Shown piece after piece: positions 1 to 9,701 of a DNA stretch of 64,000 nt. The stretch is from Azonexus hydrophilus (GTDB taxonomy: Bacteria; Pseudomonadota; Gammaproteobacteria; Burkholderiales; Rhodocyclaceae): contig NZ_CAJHOB010000003.1 in NCBI RefSeq assembly GCF_905120355.1, positions 62,001-126,000 of the forward strand. Reading direction: 5' to 3'. The notes under the pieces were generated by a model. The model ran no database searches and was not told where the DNA came from. It worked only from the letters and a program-made list of their open reading frames with translations. Position 1 is the first letter of the stretch, and the number at the start of each line of letters is the position of its first letter. The position numbers and the translations under genes are program-made.

Positions 1-196
1 GCCGCGCCTCGGCGGCGTCGACGCTCAAATCCATCTGCAACCCGATGGCAGCATCGCGCTGCGTATCGAGGCAGACTCTGATTTCGGCGAAAACCACCTG
101 CGCCAGGCCATCCCCGGTCTACAGTCACAGATGGAAGCAGCCGGCCTGAAAATCCAGCACGTCCTGATCGAACATGCCCCCACCGAATTCGAATGA
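1..196 (+). CDS. FliK-like hook-length control protein, C-terminal fragment (5' end outside window)
   Basis: The frame is open from base 2 and gives 64 residues before a TGA at 194-196. The residues (LGGVDAQIHLQPDGSIALRI, then a helix with LRQAIPGLQSQMEAAGL) resemble the C-terminal export-switch domain of FliK-type proteins: strands followed by a helix and a final strand. It differs from the complete fliK at 10250-11284, so the genome seems to hold two FliK-like genes. It overlaps the following FlhB-like gene by 23 bases, which suggests the two are translated together. The family call rests on a short fragment and is moderate. Confidence 0.6.
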   Translation, partial: PRLGGVDAQIHLQPDGSIALRIEADSDFGENHLRQAIPGLQSQMEAAGLKIQHVLIEHAPTEFE

Positions 197-467
197 GACA
201 GCGCGCCAAGCCATTGCGCTCACCTACCAGCAAACCGACGCCGCCCCCCGCGTGGTGGCCAAGGGGCGCGGCCAGATTGCCGAACAGATCATAGCCAAAG
301 CCAAGGAACACGGCGTTTACGTACATGAATCACCTGAACTGGTCGCCCTGCTCAGCCAGGTAGATATTGACGAACACATCCCTCCCCAGTTATACATGGC
401 CGTTGCCGAGCTTCTTGCCTGGCTTTACCGCCTGGAACAAGGGGACGTCACCGAGGCCCCAATCTGA
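174..467 (+). CDS. Stand-alone FlhB C-terminal-domain-like protein (FhlB/FlhX type)
   Basis: This 97-residue protein matches the cytoplasmic end of FlhB without any membrane part. Its VVAKGRGQIAEQIIAKAKEH and IPPQLYMAVAELLAWLY segments parallel VLAKGVGEVALKIRE and IPAALYNAVAEVLAYVY of the full FlhB encoded at 35112-36245. It starts just after the position of the FlhB autocleavage motif and lacks NPTH, so it resembles the released C-terminal piece. Known relatives (YlqH in Bacillus, FlhX in epsilonproteobacteria) are FlhB-related, and FlhX can stand in for that piece; a role in export specificity here is inference. ATG at 174 gives the overlap with the FliK-like gene. Confidence 0.75.
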   Translation: MPPPNSNETARQAIALTYQQTDAAPRVVAKGRGQIAEQIIAKAKEHGVYVHESPELVALLSQVDIDEHIPPQLYMAVAELLAWLYRLEQGDVTEAPI

Positions 468-479
468 ATCACGAGTGCC

Positions 480-1268
480 ATGTCCGATTTGTCCGAAACA
501 ACCTTGCACCCTGTCTTTGAAATCGACCAGCCCAACCGCTATGGCCGGTACATCATCAGTAATCCACGCGAAATCATCTGGCATCTGAAGCTTCTCAAGG
601 ACCAGCGTAACTTCATTACGCTCTATCCGAATCACCTTGACCAGTTTTTCCTGACCTCCATCATCAGCATCAATGAAAAAACGGGGGAACTGATCCTTGA
701 CGCCCCTGGCTTGCCGGAATTGCTGGAAAGCGCCCTGAAATCGACCAGTTCCACGCTGACGACCAGCATGGACAAGGTCAAGGTGCAAATTCGTCTCGGC
801 CCCTTGCAACAAACGCAGCACGAAAACAGTCCGGCACTCCTGACCCGTCTGCCACAAGCCATGCTCCGCCTGCAGCGGCGCGAATTCTTCCGCATCGACA
901 CACCGCGCATCAATCCCTTACGCTGCAAATTGGTCAAGCACCATGGAGAGACGGAAAGTGAAGTATTCGACTTCCCGCTACTCGACATCAGCGGGGGAGG
1001 ACTGTGCCTGAGCGGCCCAGTCGAGGCAGCAGAGCATTTTTCGCTAGGCGAACTGTTCACCGACTGTCGCCTGGAAATACCGGACGAAAGTGTGATATCC
1101 GTCAACTTGAGGGTCCGCGAAATATCGCGCCTGGAAACAGCCAACGGACAGATGCAGCTCAGACTGGGCTGCGAATACGTCAACCTGCCCAGTGCCAGAC
1201 AGAACCTGATCGAACGCTACATTACCCGTCTGGAAAGAGCACGCAAAGCTCAAACCGACCTGATCTGA
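480..1268 (+). CDS. ycgR: Flagellar brake protein YcgR (PilZ domain, c-di-GMP receptor)
   Basis: The 262-residue product has a YcgR-type N-terminal domain (about residues 15-115) followed by a PilZ domain (about 125-250). The two c-di-GMP-binding signatures are visible: R134-x3-R138 in RREFFRID and D169-x-S171-x2-G174 in DISGGG. YcgR proteins bind c-di-GMP and then act on the flagellar motor to slow or bias rotation. The gene lies 12 bases after the FlhB-like gene and on the same strand, probably in one operon. Nothing essential is missing. The exact motor partner (FliG, FliM or MotA) cannot be read from sequence. Confidence 0.9.
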   Translation: MSDLSETTLHPVFEIDQPNRYGRYIISNPREIIWHLKLLKDQRNFITLYPNHLDQFFLTSIISINEKTGELILDAPGLPELLESALKSTSSTLTTSMDKVKVQIRLGPLQQTQHENSPALLTRLPQAMLRLQRREFFRIDTPRINPLRCKLVKHHGETESEVFDFPLLDISGGGLCLSGPVEAAEHFSLGELFTDCRLEIPDESVISVNLRVREISRLETANGQMQLRLGCEYVNLPSARQNLIERYITRLERARKAQTDLI

Positions 1269-1319
1269 TCCCCATCACAAGCACACACAGAGCCCATTCC
1301 AGGACTGGGCGATATCCAC

Positions 1320-1613
1320 ATGCAAGAAAGCAGTATCCAATTCCAGCATTTCTGGATCGACCTCATACTTGGCCTGATCATGATTTACATCCTGATCGAC
1401 ACTCCCCTCGAGCAGGCCTTGGTTGGCATCGCAGTTGTGGCCTCGCTCGTCTTCTTCAGCCGAGCGATACAGCGCAGCCGACGTGCCAGCCTGCGTCGTG
1501 CCGAAGCACGCCTGCGCAAGGAAGAGGCCGAGGCAGCGCGCCGGGCTGCCATCCTGGCCAAGCAAGAGGCACTGCGCCGGGCACAGGAAGAAGCCTCAAG
1601 AAAATATCTATAA
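1320..1613 (+). CDS. Small membrane-anchored coiled-coil protein, unknown function
   Basis: I do not recognise this 97-residue protein. Residues 12-28 (WIDLILGLIMIYILIDT) and about 32-47 form two short hydrophobic segments. The remainder (from about 48) is a highly charged Arg/Glu/Ala helix such as RRAEARLRKEEAEAARRAA, a likely cytoplasmic coiled coil. It lies 51 bases after ycgR, in the same direction, and faces fliE. Position suggests a motility-linked role but no motif supports one. The coding call is supported by the sensible hydrophobic-then-charged layout and by the fit between neighbours. Confidence 0.6.
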   Translation: MQESSIQFQHFWIDLILGLIMIYILIDTPLEQALVGIAVVASLVFFSRAIQRSRRASLRRAEARLRKEEAEAARRAAILAKQEALRRAQEEASRKYL

Positions 1614-1705
1614 CCGCTGGAAACCGGAAAATGTGTTTGCGCACTCAGCAGACACGGCAGGACAGGCAGGCAAGGCACCCCCACCTGCGAACAAACAGAT
1701 CCGTA

Positions 1706-2026
1706 TCAGACCTGCATGTTCATCATTTCCTGATACGCCGTCACCAGTTTGTTGCGCACCTGCACCATTTCCTGGAAGGAAACACTGGCTGTCTGCAACG
1801 CCACCATCACCTCATGCAGATTCTGGCTGGTATCACCCGCCACCATCTTTTCTGCCATCTGTGTGGCTGACTGCTGCGTGGAATTGACCTTGTCGATCGA
1901 GCCCTTGAGCACGCTGGCAAAATCCACCGCCCCGTCAACAGCGGGGGTTTCCGGGGTCTTTCCCGAAGCCTGTGCTGCCGTCGTGCGCAGCACGCTCAGC
2001 ATTTGTTCGATTCCTTTGGTGTCCAT
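1706..2026 (-). CDS. fliE: Flagellar hook-basal body complex protein FliE
   Basis: FliE links the MS ring to the rod and is the first rod protein exported. The product from the chosen start (MDTKGIEQML) is 106 residues, the usual FliE size, and ends with the typical helix containing SFQEMVQVRNKLVTAYQEMM. The start at 2026 is preferred over the in-frame start 12 codons upstream because GAAGGAG lies just before it. The gene follows fleR by 69 bases and has its own sigma-54 promoter in that gap. It is transcribed away from fliF, unlike in many bacteria where fliE heads the fliF operon. Confidence 0.95.
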   Translation of the reverse strand: MDTKGIEQMLSVLRTTAAQASGKTPETPAVDGAVDFASVLKGSIDKVNSTQQSATQMAEKMVAGDTSQNLHEVMVALQTASVSFQEMVQVRNKLVTAYQEMMNMQV

Positions 2027-2053
2027 CGCAAACTCCTTCAACTGACCCAAGAC

Positions 2054-2070
2054 TAGCAACAACCAGGCCA
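2054..2070 (-). promoter_or_regulatory. Sigma-54 (-24/-12) promoter of fliE
   Basis: Read on the minus strand the site is TGGCCTGGTTGTTGCTA. It has the invariant GG and GC dinucleotides exactly ten bases apart, with TGGC and TTGCT flanking, against the consensus TGGCACG-N4-TTGCW. It sits 28-44 bases upstream of the fliE start and downstream of fleR, which encodes a sigma-54 activator. Confidence 0.75.
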
Positions 2071-2095
2071 GTTCAAATCAACCTAGACGCAAGAT

Positions 2096-3475
2096 TCAAT
2101 CGCGGTAAAACCCCGCCTCTCGATACTCTTGCAGTTTATACCTTAATTTGCGCACTGAAATCCCCAGGCGTTCAACAGCCAGCTTGCGTGAGCCGCCGAC
2201 CTCGGCCAGCACCTTCAGGATGTGCTCGCGCTCGATGTCTTTGACGTTGCCAGCCTCTACTGCAGATACCGCCACGACTTCCTCGGCCTGCGCTGCCGGC
2301 ACAGCCACAGTTTCTCCCGGCGCCTGAACATCTGCAGCTACCGTAGACACAGGCAAGTTCAGGTGCCCAGCCTCAATTTGCTCTCCGGGCGCCAGAATCA
2401 AGGCCCGCTGCATGACATTTTCCAGCTCTCGCACATTACCGGGCCAGTGATAACCAGTCAGCGCACATTCAGCCTGCTTGCTCAGCACCATGCCGTTGCG
2501 CCCGAAACGCGCACCATGTTCAACCATGAAATGGCGGGCAATTGGCAGAATATCCAACGGCCGTTCGCGCAACGCCGGAATGGCCACCGGGAACACATTC
2601 AGTCGGTAATAAAGATCCTCACGGAACACGCCGCGCGCCACCGCTTCCTGCATCTCGCGGTTGGAGGTGGCAATGATGCGGATATCGAGCGCTACCGGCT
2701 TCTTACCTCCTACCCGCTCAACCTCCCGCTCCTGCAATACGCGCAAAAGTTTGGCCTGCAATCCGAGCGGCATTTCGGTGACCTCGTCGAGCAACAGGGT
2801 GCCATTCTGGGCCTGTTCGAATTTTCCCGGCTGAGCCTGCTGGGCGCCGGTAAACGCGCCTTTCTCGTAACCGAACAAGGTCGCCTCCAGCAGGCTATCT
2901 GGAATCGCCGCACAGTTGATGGCCACGAACGGTCCCTTGCTGCGGGCCGAATTCTGATGGATGAAGCGAGCGACCACTTCTTTGCCAACCCCAGATTCAC
3001 CTGTCAGCAGCACCGTAGCATCGGTCTGCGCCACCCGACGCGCCATGGCAAACATGTCGCGGCTGGCCACATCTTCGGCAATCACCCCCTGATCTTCGGC
3101 GCGTGCCGCCAGTTCATATTTGCCGATATAACCGAGCAAGGCCTGCGGTTCGAATGGCTTGAGCAAAAAATCACAGGCACCGCTGCGCATGGCATCAACA
3201 GCCTTTTCGACTTCAGCAAAGGCGGTCATCAACACCACGGGCAAATGCGGCAAGCGTTGACGGATTTCCTTCAACAAAGTGATGCCATCCATCGGCATCA
3301 TGCGCACGTCGCTTACCACGATGGAGAACGCCTGCTTGGTCAGCGCCGCCAGCGCCGCTTCGCCCCCATCGACGGCCACATAGGCGCGACCAGCCAGTTC
3401 CAGCGTATCGCCGATCGCCTCGCGCAAGCAGGGATCATCTTCCACAACGAGAACAGGTAGTGCGTGTTCGCTCAT
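2096..3475 (-). CDS. fleR: Sigma-54-dependent flagellar response regulator FleR/FlrC
   Basis: The 459-residue protein has three parts: a receiver domain (residues 1-120, phospho-acceptor D56, K106 in LLKPFE), an AAA+ domain with Walker A GESGVGKE (159-166) and the sigma-54 contact motif GAFTGA (206-211), and a C-terminal Fis-type helix-turn-helix (about 425-455). In Pseudomonas and Vibrio, FleR/FlrC phosphorylated by FleS/FlrB switches on class III rod, hook and ring genes. The start at 3475 is chosen because GAAGGAA precedes it; it lies 7 bases after fleS. The sigma-54 sites before fliE, fliK and flgB are likely targets (inference). Confidence 0.93.
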   Translation of the reverse strand: MSEHALPVLVVEDDPCLREAIGDTLELAGRAYVAVDGGEAALAALTKQAFSIVVSDVRMMPMDGITLLKEIRQRLPHLPVVLMTAFAEVEKAVDAMRSGACDFLLKPFEPQALLGYIGKYELAARAEDQGVIAEDVASRDMFAMARRVAQTDATVLLTGESGVGKEVVARFIHQNSARSKGPFVAINCAAIPDSLLEATLFGYEKGAFTGAQQAQPGKFEQAQNGTLLLDEVTEMPLGLQAKLLRVLQEREVERVGGKKPVALDIRIIATSNREMQEAVARGVFREDLYYRLNVFPVAIPALRERPLDILPIARHFMVEHGARFGRNGMVLSKQAECALTGYHWPGNVRELENVMQRALILAPGEQIEAGHLNLPVSTVAADVQAPGETVAVPAAQAEEVVAVSAVEAGNVKDIEREHILKVLAEVGGSRKLAVERLGISVRKLRYKLQEYREAGFYRD

Positions 3476-3482
3476 GTTTCCT

Positions 3483-4697
3483 TCACTTTCCCTCACCTGA
3501 CCCTACGCCAACCGGCAGAGTCATCACAAATTCCGCCCCCGATGCGTCCCCGTCCGCCACCACGGCTGACCTGGGCGCCGACGACAACTCGATCGTACCA
3601 CCGTGCGCCCGGGCCACACCGCGGGCAATCGCCAGCCCGAGACCGGTTCCCTGCCCTTTGGTGGTAAAAAAAGGCTCAAAGATGCGCTCCCGCTTTTCAT
3701 GCGGTACCCCCGGGCCACCGTCACGCACTGTGAACACCACCCCTGCCGGGCAAATTTTGCCGCCCAGGTAAATCTTTCCCCCTGCCGGCGTTGCCTGCAG
3801 GGCATTTTCCAGCAGATTAACCAGCGCGCCCGCCAACGCCTTGCGACTCCCCACGATTTCGACCGCCGAACAGGCATCGTCGACCACAAACTCGACCCCT
3901 TGCGCACGCGCCAAGGGTTCCATCGTCTGCCGCACCTCTGCCAGCAAATCTCCTGCGGGCAAGACGTCCCGCCCGATGCTCTCACCACGGGCGTAGAGCA
4001 GCACATCCTGAATCAAACGCTCCAGGCGTTTCAATTGACTAGCCGCTTTTTCCGAGAATTTCAGTCGCGCAGCCTCGTTCACGCCCGGCTGACCAAGATT
4101 CGCCGTGTATAAGAGTGCTGCAGCCAGGGGCGTCCGTAGCTGGTGCGCCAGCGAAGCCGCCATTTCACCCATCGCGGCAAGGCGCTGACTACGCCCCAGC
4201 TCCTCCTTCATCCGCTGCGCCGAGGTAATGTCGTGCAGAACCAGAATCTTGCCGTCACCCGAGGGAAGAATACTTTCTGCCATCGACAGACAGCGCTCCC
4301 CCAGGCGCCATTCACCGGCGGTCAGAGTCGGCTCGAGAAAACGCGCCACCACGTCCCCCCAGTGCGCCCCGACCACCTCCGGACCAAACATCGTCAGCGC
4401 CACCGGATTGAGCGCAGTGACATGCGCCAGCGCATCCAGCAGCACGACGCCGGCAGGCATGGCGTCAAGCAAAGAAGAAAGGCGCTCGGACAAGGCTTCC
4501 TTCTCCTGGTACTGCCGCCGCAATTCGCCATTAGCGACCGCCAGCTCTTCTGTCAACGACGCGACCTTGCCCTGCAAAGCCTCATACGCGCGGGTCAGAT
4601 CGGCCGAAACCTGATTGAACATGGCGAAGGCCCGCTGCAATTCGGCAGCCTTGTCCGGGTGCTGCGGATCAAACATCTGGGGGGGCAGTTCTGTCAT
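3483..4697 (-). CDS. fleS: Flagellar sensor histidine kinase FleS/FlrB
   Basis: The 404-residue protein has no transmembrane segment. It carries a coiled-coil N-terminus, a PAS-like domain (about 75-160), a dimerisation/phospho-acceptor helix with SLAHQLRTP (H185) and a HATPase domain with N box (NLLENALQ), G1 (VRDGGPGVP) and G2 ([11 protein letters not shown]). It is the cytoplasmic partner of the adjacent FleR, in the same operon with a 7-base gap. It is divergent from fliF across a 138-base spacer. The stimulus is unknown; in relatives it is linked to completion of early flagellar assembly. Confidence 0.9.
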   Translation of the reverse strand: MTELPPQMFDPQHPDKAAELQRAFAMFNQVSADLTRAYEALQGKVASLTEELAVANGELRRQYQEKEALSERLSSLLDAMPAGVVLLDALAHVTALNPVALTMFGPEVVGAHWGDVVARFLEPTLTAGEWRLGERCLSMAESILPSGDGKILVLHDITSAQRMKEELGRSQRLAAMGEMAASLAHQLRTPLAAALLYTANLGQPGVNEAARLKFSEKAASQLKRLERLIQDVLLYARGESIGRDVLPAGDLLAEVRQTMEPLARAQGVEFVVDDACSAVEIVGSRKALAGALVNLLENALQATPAGGKIYLGGKICPAGVVFTVRDGGPGVPHEKRERIFEPFFTTKGQGTGLGLAIARGVARAHGGTIELSSAPRSAVVADGDASGAEFVMTLPVGVGSGEGK

Positions 4698-4835
4698 TTA
4701 AAATAAGCCAAACAGCTGAAAGCAGGATGTCGATTAGTGAAATGGGCGGCGGTAATAGTAGAATAATTCTAGGAAAGTTTGGCTTCGCAATTGATTCTTC
4801 TGATTTTCTCCCCAGCAACCCCACGATGAGCACGC

Positions 4836-6581
4836 ATGGCTGTCAGCACTGAGACCACCGCAGGAACCGCCCCCCCGGATAATCCGGTGGCCCGCCTGCG
4901 GGAGGCTTTCGACCGCCTGAGCGGGCAGCAGAAAATCGGGCTGGGTGTTGCCATTGCCGCCATTGTCGCGGTCATCGTCGGTTCGGTGCTCTGGAGCCGG
5001 CAACCAGACTTCAAGGTACTGTTCTCCAATCTGGGCGAAAAGGATGGCGGCAGCATCATCGCCGTTCTGGAGAAACAGAATACCCCGTTCAAACTCTCCC
5101 CTACCGGGGCCATCATGGTGCCTGCCGAACAGGTACACCAGGTGCGCCTGAAACTTGCAGCACAAGGCTTGCCGCATGGTGGCATGGTCGGTTTCGAATT
5201 GATGGAAAACCAGAAATTCGGTATCAGCCAGTTTGCTGAACAGGTGAACTATCAGCGCGGCCTTGAAGGCGAACTGGCGCGCACCATCATGTCGATCGGT
5301 GCCGTACAGGCCGCTCGCGTCCACCTGGCCATCCCCAAACCAAGCGTTTTTGTCCGCGAGGAACTGAAGCCCACGGCTTCGGTCCTGCTCAGTCTCCATC
5401 CCGGCCGAGCGCTGGATGCCGCGCAGATCGCCGGCATCACCCATCTGGTGTCCTCCAGCGTGCCGCAACTGCAGGCCAGCAACGTCAGCATCCTCGACCA
5501 GAGCGGCAGCCTCCTGTCCACGCTGAAGAACAGGCTCACCGAAGCCGGTCTCGACGCCACCCAGATCAAGTATGTCCGCGAGATCGAAAACGGGATCAGT
5601 TCCCGCATCGAGCAAATCCTGAAACCGCTACTGGGCTCGGACAATTTCAAGGTACAAGTCGCTGCCGACATCGATTTCACGCAAAGCGAACAGACTGCCG
5701 AAACCTTCCGCCCCAACAACTCGCCCGAAGCGAGCGCCATCCGTAGTCAGCAGAACAACGAAACTGCCAGCATCAGCCAGCCAGCCGGCGGCGTCCCGGG
5801 CGCACTGACCAATCAGCCGCCGGTGCCGGCCACCGCGCCTCTCACTGCACCGGCCACCGGGGGCCAGCCTCCTCGCCCCGGGCAACCGGCTGCCGGCGAA
5901 CCCGGCAAGATCGATGCTGCGGGGATCACCGCACCCTTGGAGGCCGCTGGGCAACCGCTTAATACCAGCAAAAATGCCACCATCAATTACGAGCTGGATC
6001 GCACCATCCGCCACACCAAGCAAGGCATGGGCGCCATCCGCCGCCTGACCGCTGCTGTCGTCGTCAATCACCGACCGGGTACCGATGCCAAAACAGGCAA
6101 GGAAATCACCAAACCCTTGAGTGATGAAGAAATGAAACAGATCAACGATCTGGTCCGCGAAGCCATGGGCTTCAGTCAGGCACGCGGCGACTCCCTGTCC
6201 GTCGCCAACGCGCCCTTTACTGCCAGCGGCAAGGAAGACATCAGTGTGCCGCTGTGGAAGGATCCGGACAACATCGATTACGCCAGGGATCTGGTCAAGT
6301 ACCTGCTGATTGCGGCCATCATCGCCTTCCTTTACTTCAAGGTGATTCAACCCTCGCTTAAAACCATGTTCCCGGAACCGGAGAAGGAGGCCAGCGACGT
6401 GGCGGGCGTGGCGGGGGCCGCTGGTGCAGCGCAAATTGGCGAGGACGACGAAGACTACGAGGGCAGCGTCCAGATCGACCATTACGCGGCCAAGGTACAA
6501 AAAGCGCGCGATCTGGCGCAAAGCGACCCGAAGGCGGTCGCCAACATCATCAGGGAGTGGATGAATGCCGGCGGGTCCTGA
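4836..6581 (+). CDS. fliF: Flagellar MS-ring protein FliF
   Basis: FliF forms the MS ring, the inner-membrane base of the flagellum. The 581-residue product has a first transmembrane helix near residues 36-56, a periplasmic ring-building region (YscJ/FliF type, about 57-235), a large C-terminal periplasmic domain with a Pro/Gly-rich loop (about 310-370), a second transmembrane helix near 486-504, and a cytoplasmic tail ending in DPKAVANIIREWMN, the FliG-binding helix. It begins an operon running fliF-G-H-I-J-(K-L-M-N-O-P-Q-R). No convincing sigma-54 site was found in the spacer to fleS. Confidence 0.97.
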   Translation: MAVSTETTAGTAPPDNPVARLREAFDRLSGQQKIGLGVAIAAIVAVIVGSVLWSRQPDFKVLFSNLGEKDGGSIIAVLEKQNTPFKLSPTGAIMVPAEQVHQVRLKLAAQGLPHGGMVGFELMENQKFGISQFAEQVNYQRGLEGELARTIMSIGAVQAARVHLAIPKPSVFVREELKPTASVLLSLHPGRALDAAQIAGITHLVSSSVPQLQASNVSILDQSGSLLSTLKNRLTEAGLDATQIKYVREIENGISSRIEQILKPLLGSDNFKVQVAADIDFTQSEQTAETFRPNNSPEASAIRSQQNNETASISQPAGGVPGALTNQPPVPATAPLTAPATGGQPPRPGQPAAGEPGKIDAAGITAPLEAAGQPLNTSKNATINYELDRTIRHTKQGMGAIRRLTAAVVVNHRPGTDAKTGKEITKPLSDEEMKQINDLVREAMGFSQARGDSLSVANAPFTASGKEDISVPLWKDPDNIDYARDLVKYLLIAAIIAFLYFKVIQPSLKTMFPEPEKEASDVAGVAGAAGAAQIGEDDEDYEGSVQIDHYAAKVQKARDLAQSDPKAVANIIREWMNAGGS

Positions 6582-7569
6582 AGAAGGTCTGGAGAAAAGC
6601 GCCACCCTGCTCATTGCGCTGGGTGAAGATCATGCCGCCGAGGTGCTCAAGCTGCTCGGCCCGCGCGAAGTGCAAAAACTCGGCCACGCCATGGCGGGCC
6701 TGCGTACCGTGCCGCGAACCACGGTGGAGACCGTGCTTGACGAATTTCACAAGCATGCGGAAGAAAAAGCCTCCATGCACGTGGATACCGACAATTACAT
6801 CCGTTCGGTACTGACCAAGGCACTCGGCGACGACAAGGCGTCCAACCTCATCTCACGCATCCTGCAGGGCGGTGAAACTTCCGGCATCGAAGGCCTGAAG
6901 TGGATGGACGCGCAAACCGTGGCCGACCTGATCAAGAACGAACACCCTCAGATCGTTGCCACCATCCTGGTGCACCTCGAACACGACCACGCCAGCGAAA
7001 TCCTCAACCACTTTTCCGAGCGCCTGCGTAATGATGTCGTGCTGCGCATCGCCACGCTGGAAGGCATCCAGCCTGCCGCGCTGAGGGAATTGAACGAAGC
7101 CATGCTGCGCATCCTGTCCGGCTCGGCCAGCATCAAGCGCACCGCGATGGGCGGCGTCCGTACGGTGGCCGAAATCCTCAACTTCATCGGCACCACCAAC
7201 GAGACTTCCGTGGTGGATGCCATCCGCGAATACGATCCCGAACTGGCGCAGAAGATTCTCGACGAAATGTTCGTCTTCGAGAACCTGATGGACATTGACG
7301 ATCGCTCGATCCAGATGATTTTGCGCGAAGTGCAATCGGATTCGCTCATCCTCGCCCTCAAAGGGGCATCGCCGGAGTTGCGCGAAAAAATCTTCAAGAA
7401 CATGTCGCAGCGTGCCGCCGAAATGCTGCGCGAAGACCTGGAATCGAAAGGCCCGGTCCGTCTTTCCGAGGTGGAAGCCGAACAGAAGGAAATCCTCAAG
7501 GTGGTACGCCGCCTGGCCGACGAAGGACAGATCGTTCTCGGCGGCGCCGGCGGCGAGCAGATGATCTAA
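6565..7569 (+). CDS. fliG: Flagellar motor switch protein FliG
   Basis: FliG is the rotor protein that contacts the stators and carries the switch signal. The 334-residue product contains the middle-domain motif NEHPQIVATILVHLE (EHPQ) and the C-terminal torque helix with MSQRAAEMLREDLESKGPV, whose charged R, D and E residues contact MotA. It overlaps fliF by 17 bases, indicating translational coupling. Length and motifs are standard. Two stator pairs in this window (MotAB and MotCD) would both have to work against this single FliG. Confidence 0.97.
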   Translation: MPAGPEEGLEKSATLLIALGEDHAAEVLKLLGPREVQKLGHAMAGLRTVPRTTVETVLDEFHKHAEEKASMHVDTDNYIRSVLTKALGDDKASNLISRILQGGETSGIEGLKWMDAQTVADLIKNEHPQIVATILVHLEHDHASEILNHFSERLRNDVVLRIATLEGIQPAALRELNEAMLRILSGSASIKRTAMGGVRTVAEILNFIGTTNETSVVDAIREYDPELAQKILDEMFVFENLMDIDDRSIQMILREVQSDSLILALKGASPELREKIFKNMSQRAAEMLREDLESKGPVRLSEVEAEQKEILKVVRRLADEGQIVLGGAGGEQMI

Positions 7570-7572
7570 GCC

Positions 7573-8295
7573 ATGGCCGTCATTCGCAAAGAACAACTAG
7601 CCGATGTCCAGCGCTGGCAGATTGGCGATTTTTCCGCCGCCAGCGCCGGCCCCAGGCCCACACCGACAGAAGCTTCCCCGGAGGCTCCCGCTGCAGAACC
7701 CTCCGGCCCACCGGAAGAGGTCAGCGAGCCAGTCATCACACTGCCCACGCAAGAGGAAATCGAGGGCATCTATAACCAGGCGCAACAGGAAGGTTACGCC
7801 GCCGGTCTGGAGATCGGCCGCCGCGAAGGGGAAGAGGCTGCACAGAGCGAAGCGGCGGCGGCACGCCAGGAAGCCCTGGCCGGCATCGCCACCCTGACCG
7901 CCGCCTGGCGTGAAGCGCTGGCTGCTCTCGACCAGACCGTTGCCGAACAGACGCTGGATGTTGCCCTGGAGGTCGCCGCACAGGTCATCGGCAGTACCGT
8001 TAAAGTCCAGCGCGACCGGATCCTGCCCATCGTCCGCGAAGCCCTGCAAGCGCTGCCGTTACACCACGGCCACATCAGCGCACATGTACACCCGGACGAC
8101 CTTGCCACCCTGCAGGAAGGCGTGGGCCAGCTGGGCACCACTGATCCGATCAAATGCGTTGCCGACCCGAACCTTGCGCCCGGCAGCTGCATACTGCGCG
8201 CCGGACACAGCGAAATTGACGCCAGCCTGGACACCCGCTGGCGGCGCGTCCTGGAAAACATGGGGATTGATGCCGAGCAATGGCTGCTACGCTAG
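7573..8295 (+). CDS. fliH: Flagellar export apparatus regulator FliH
   Basis: FliH binds the FliI ATPase and docks it at the export gate. The 240-residue protein has an N-terminal variable region rich in Pro and Ala (about 20-55), a helix with Gly repeats ([19 protein letters not shown]) typical of the FliH stalk, and a C-terminal HrpE/YscL-like domain ending [10 protein letters not shown]. It starts 3 bases after the fliG stop and overlaps fliI by 16 bases. The conserved context fliG-H-I-J supports the call. Confidence 0.93.
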   Translation: MAVIRKEQLADVQRWQIGDFSAASAGPRPTPTEASPEAPAAEPSGPPEEVSEPVITLPTQEEIEGIYNQAQQEGYAAGLEIGRREGEEAAQSEAAAARQEALAGIATLTAAWREALAALDQTVAEQTLDVALEVAAQVIGSTVKVQRDRILPIVREALQALPLHHGHISAHVHPDDLATLQEGVGQLGTTDPIKCVADPNLAPGSCILRAGHSEIDASLDTRWRRVLENMGIDAEQWLLR

Positions 8296-9692
8296 ACCCT
8301 ATCCCGCACGCAAAACGCTGGCACGATTTTCTTGAAGGCTGCCGCATTGCCGCCAGTACTGCGGCACCGCTGTGGCCCTCGGGCCGCCTGACTCGCATCA
8401 ACGGACTGGTCATGGAAGCTTCGGGCTTGAAGCTGCCACTTGGCAGCACCTGCCACATCCATCCCGGCACGGGCGCACCGGTGGAAGCCGAGGTGGTCGG
8501 CTTTGCCGGAGAAAAACTCTACCTGATGCCTTCGGACGAAGTATTCGGCCTGGCACCCGGCGCCCGCGTCGTCCCTTTCGACGCGCCCTGCCCTTCACCG
8601 CAGATCGAACACCCGGCACACCACAAACGCCGGGCCATCGACCGCACCAAGCAAGTTCCCGTTGGCGAGGAACTTCTCGGCCGCGTGGTCGACGGGGTCG
8701 GCCGCCCACTCGATGACGCCGGCCCGCTGCGAGTCTCGCAAGCCCGCTCCCTGCAGAGCAGACCGTTCAACCCGATGTTGCGCGCCAACATCGAACACCC
8801 GCTGGATGTCGGCATCCGCGCCATCAATGGCATGCTTACCGTCGGCCGAGGCCAGCGCATGGGCTTGTTTGCCGGTTCCGGGGTCGGCAAATCCGTATTG
8901 CTAGGCATGATGGCGCGCTACACGGAAGCCGAGATCATCGTCGTCGGACTGATCGGCGAGCGCGGTCGTGAAGTCAAGGAATTCATCGAGCAAATTCTTG
9001 GTGAGGAAGGCCGGCGTCGTTCTGTCGTCGTCGCCGCCCCGGCTGACACCGGACCATTGATGCGTCTGCAGGGCGCGGCCTACGCCACCACCATCGCCGA
9101 GTATTTCCGCGACCAGGGCAAGCATGTTCTCCTCATCATGGATTCGCTCACGCGCTACGCCATGGCACAACGGGAAATCGCCCTGGCCATCGGAGAGCCG
9201 CCTGCCACGCGAGGTTACCCGCCGTCGGTCTTTGCCCGTCTGCCGCAACTAGTGGAACGCACAGGTAATGGCCCGGTTGGCGGCGGCTCGATCACTGCCT
9301 TTTATACGGTCCTGGCTGAAGGCGACGACCAGCAAGACCCCATCGCCGACTCGGCACGCGCCATCCTCGACGGCCACATCGTGCTCAACCGCAACCTGGC
9401 GGACGCCGGGCACTATCCGGCCATCGATATCGAACAATCGATCAGTCGCGCCATGGTCAGCCTGATCACACCGGAACACCTGGACCACATCCGCCGCTTC
9501 AAGGTACTGTTTTCCCGCTACCAGCGCTCACGTGACCTGATTGCTGTCGGCGCTTACGTCCCGGGCTCCGATCCGGTACTTGACCAGGCCGTGGCCATGT
9601 ACCCGGTCATGGAGGCTTTCCTGCAACAAAAGATCAGTGAAAAGTCCGATTTCGCAGCCAGTACCGCACACCTGGCCAGCTTGTTCAGCTAG
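8280..9692 (+). CDS. fliI: Flagellum-specific ATPase FliI
   Basis: FliI is the hexameric ATPase that prepares export substrates at the flagellar gate. The 470-residue product shows Walker A AGSGVGKS (198-205), the catalytic [10 protein letters not shown] segment (226-235) and Walker B LLIMDS (284-289), all in the F1-beta-like arrangement. It overlaps fliH by 16 bases and is followed by fliJ after 9 bases. Length is at the upper end of normal because of an N-terminal extension before the beta-barrel domain. No unusual residues in the active site. Confidence 0.97.
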   Translation: MAATLDPIPHAKRWHDFLEGCRIAASTAAPLWPSGRLTRINGLVMEASGLKLPLGSTCHIHPGTGAPVEAEVVGFAGEKLYLMPSDEVFGLAPGARVVPFDAPCPSPQIEHPAHHKRRAIDRTKQVPVGEELLGRVVDGVGRPLDDAGPLRVSQARSLQSRPFNPMLRANIEHPLDVGIRAINGMLTVGRGQRMGLFAGSGVGKSVLLGMMARYTEAEIIVVGLIGERGREVKEFIEQILGEEGRRRSVVVAAPADTGPLMRLQGAAYATTIAEYFRDQGKHVLLIMDSLTRYAMAQREIALAIGEPPATRGYPPSVFARLPQLVERTGNGPVGGGSITAFYTVLAEGDDQQDPIADSARAILDGHIVLNRNLADAGHYPAIDIEQSISRAMVSLITPEHLDHIRRFKVLFSRYQRSRDLIAVGAYVPGSDPVLDQAVAMYPVMEAFLQQKISEKSDFAASTAHLASLFS

Positions 9693-9701
9693 CACTAGAC
9701 C

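Noticed and set aside
4770-4810. AAAGTTT before fliF as a sigma-28 -35
   Set aside because: The base sequence 11 bases downstream does not resemble GCCGATAA, and fliF is an early gene.
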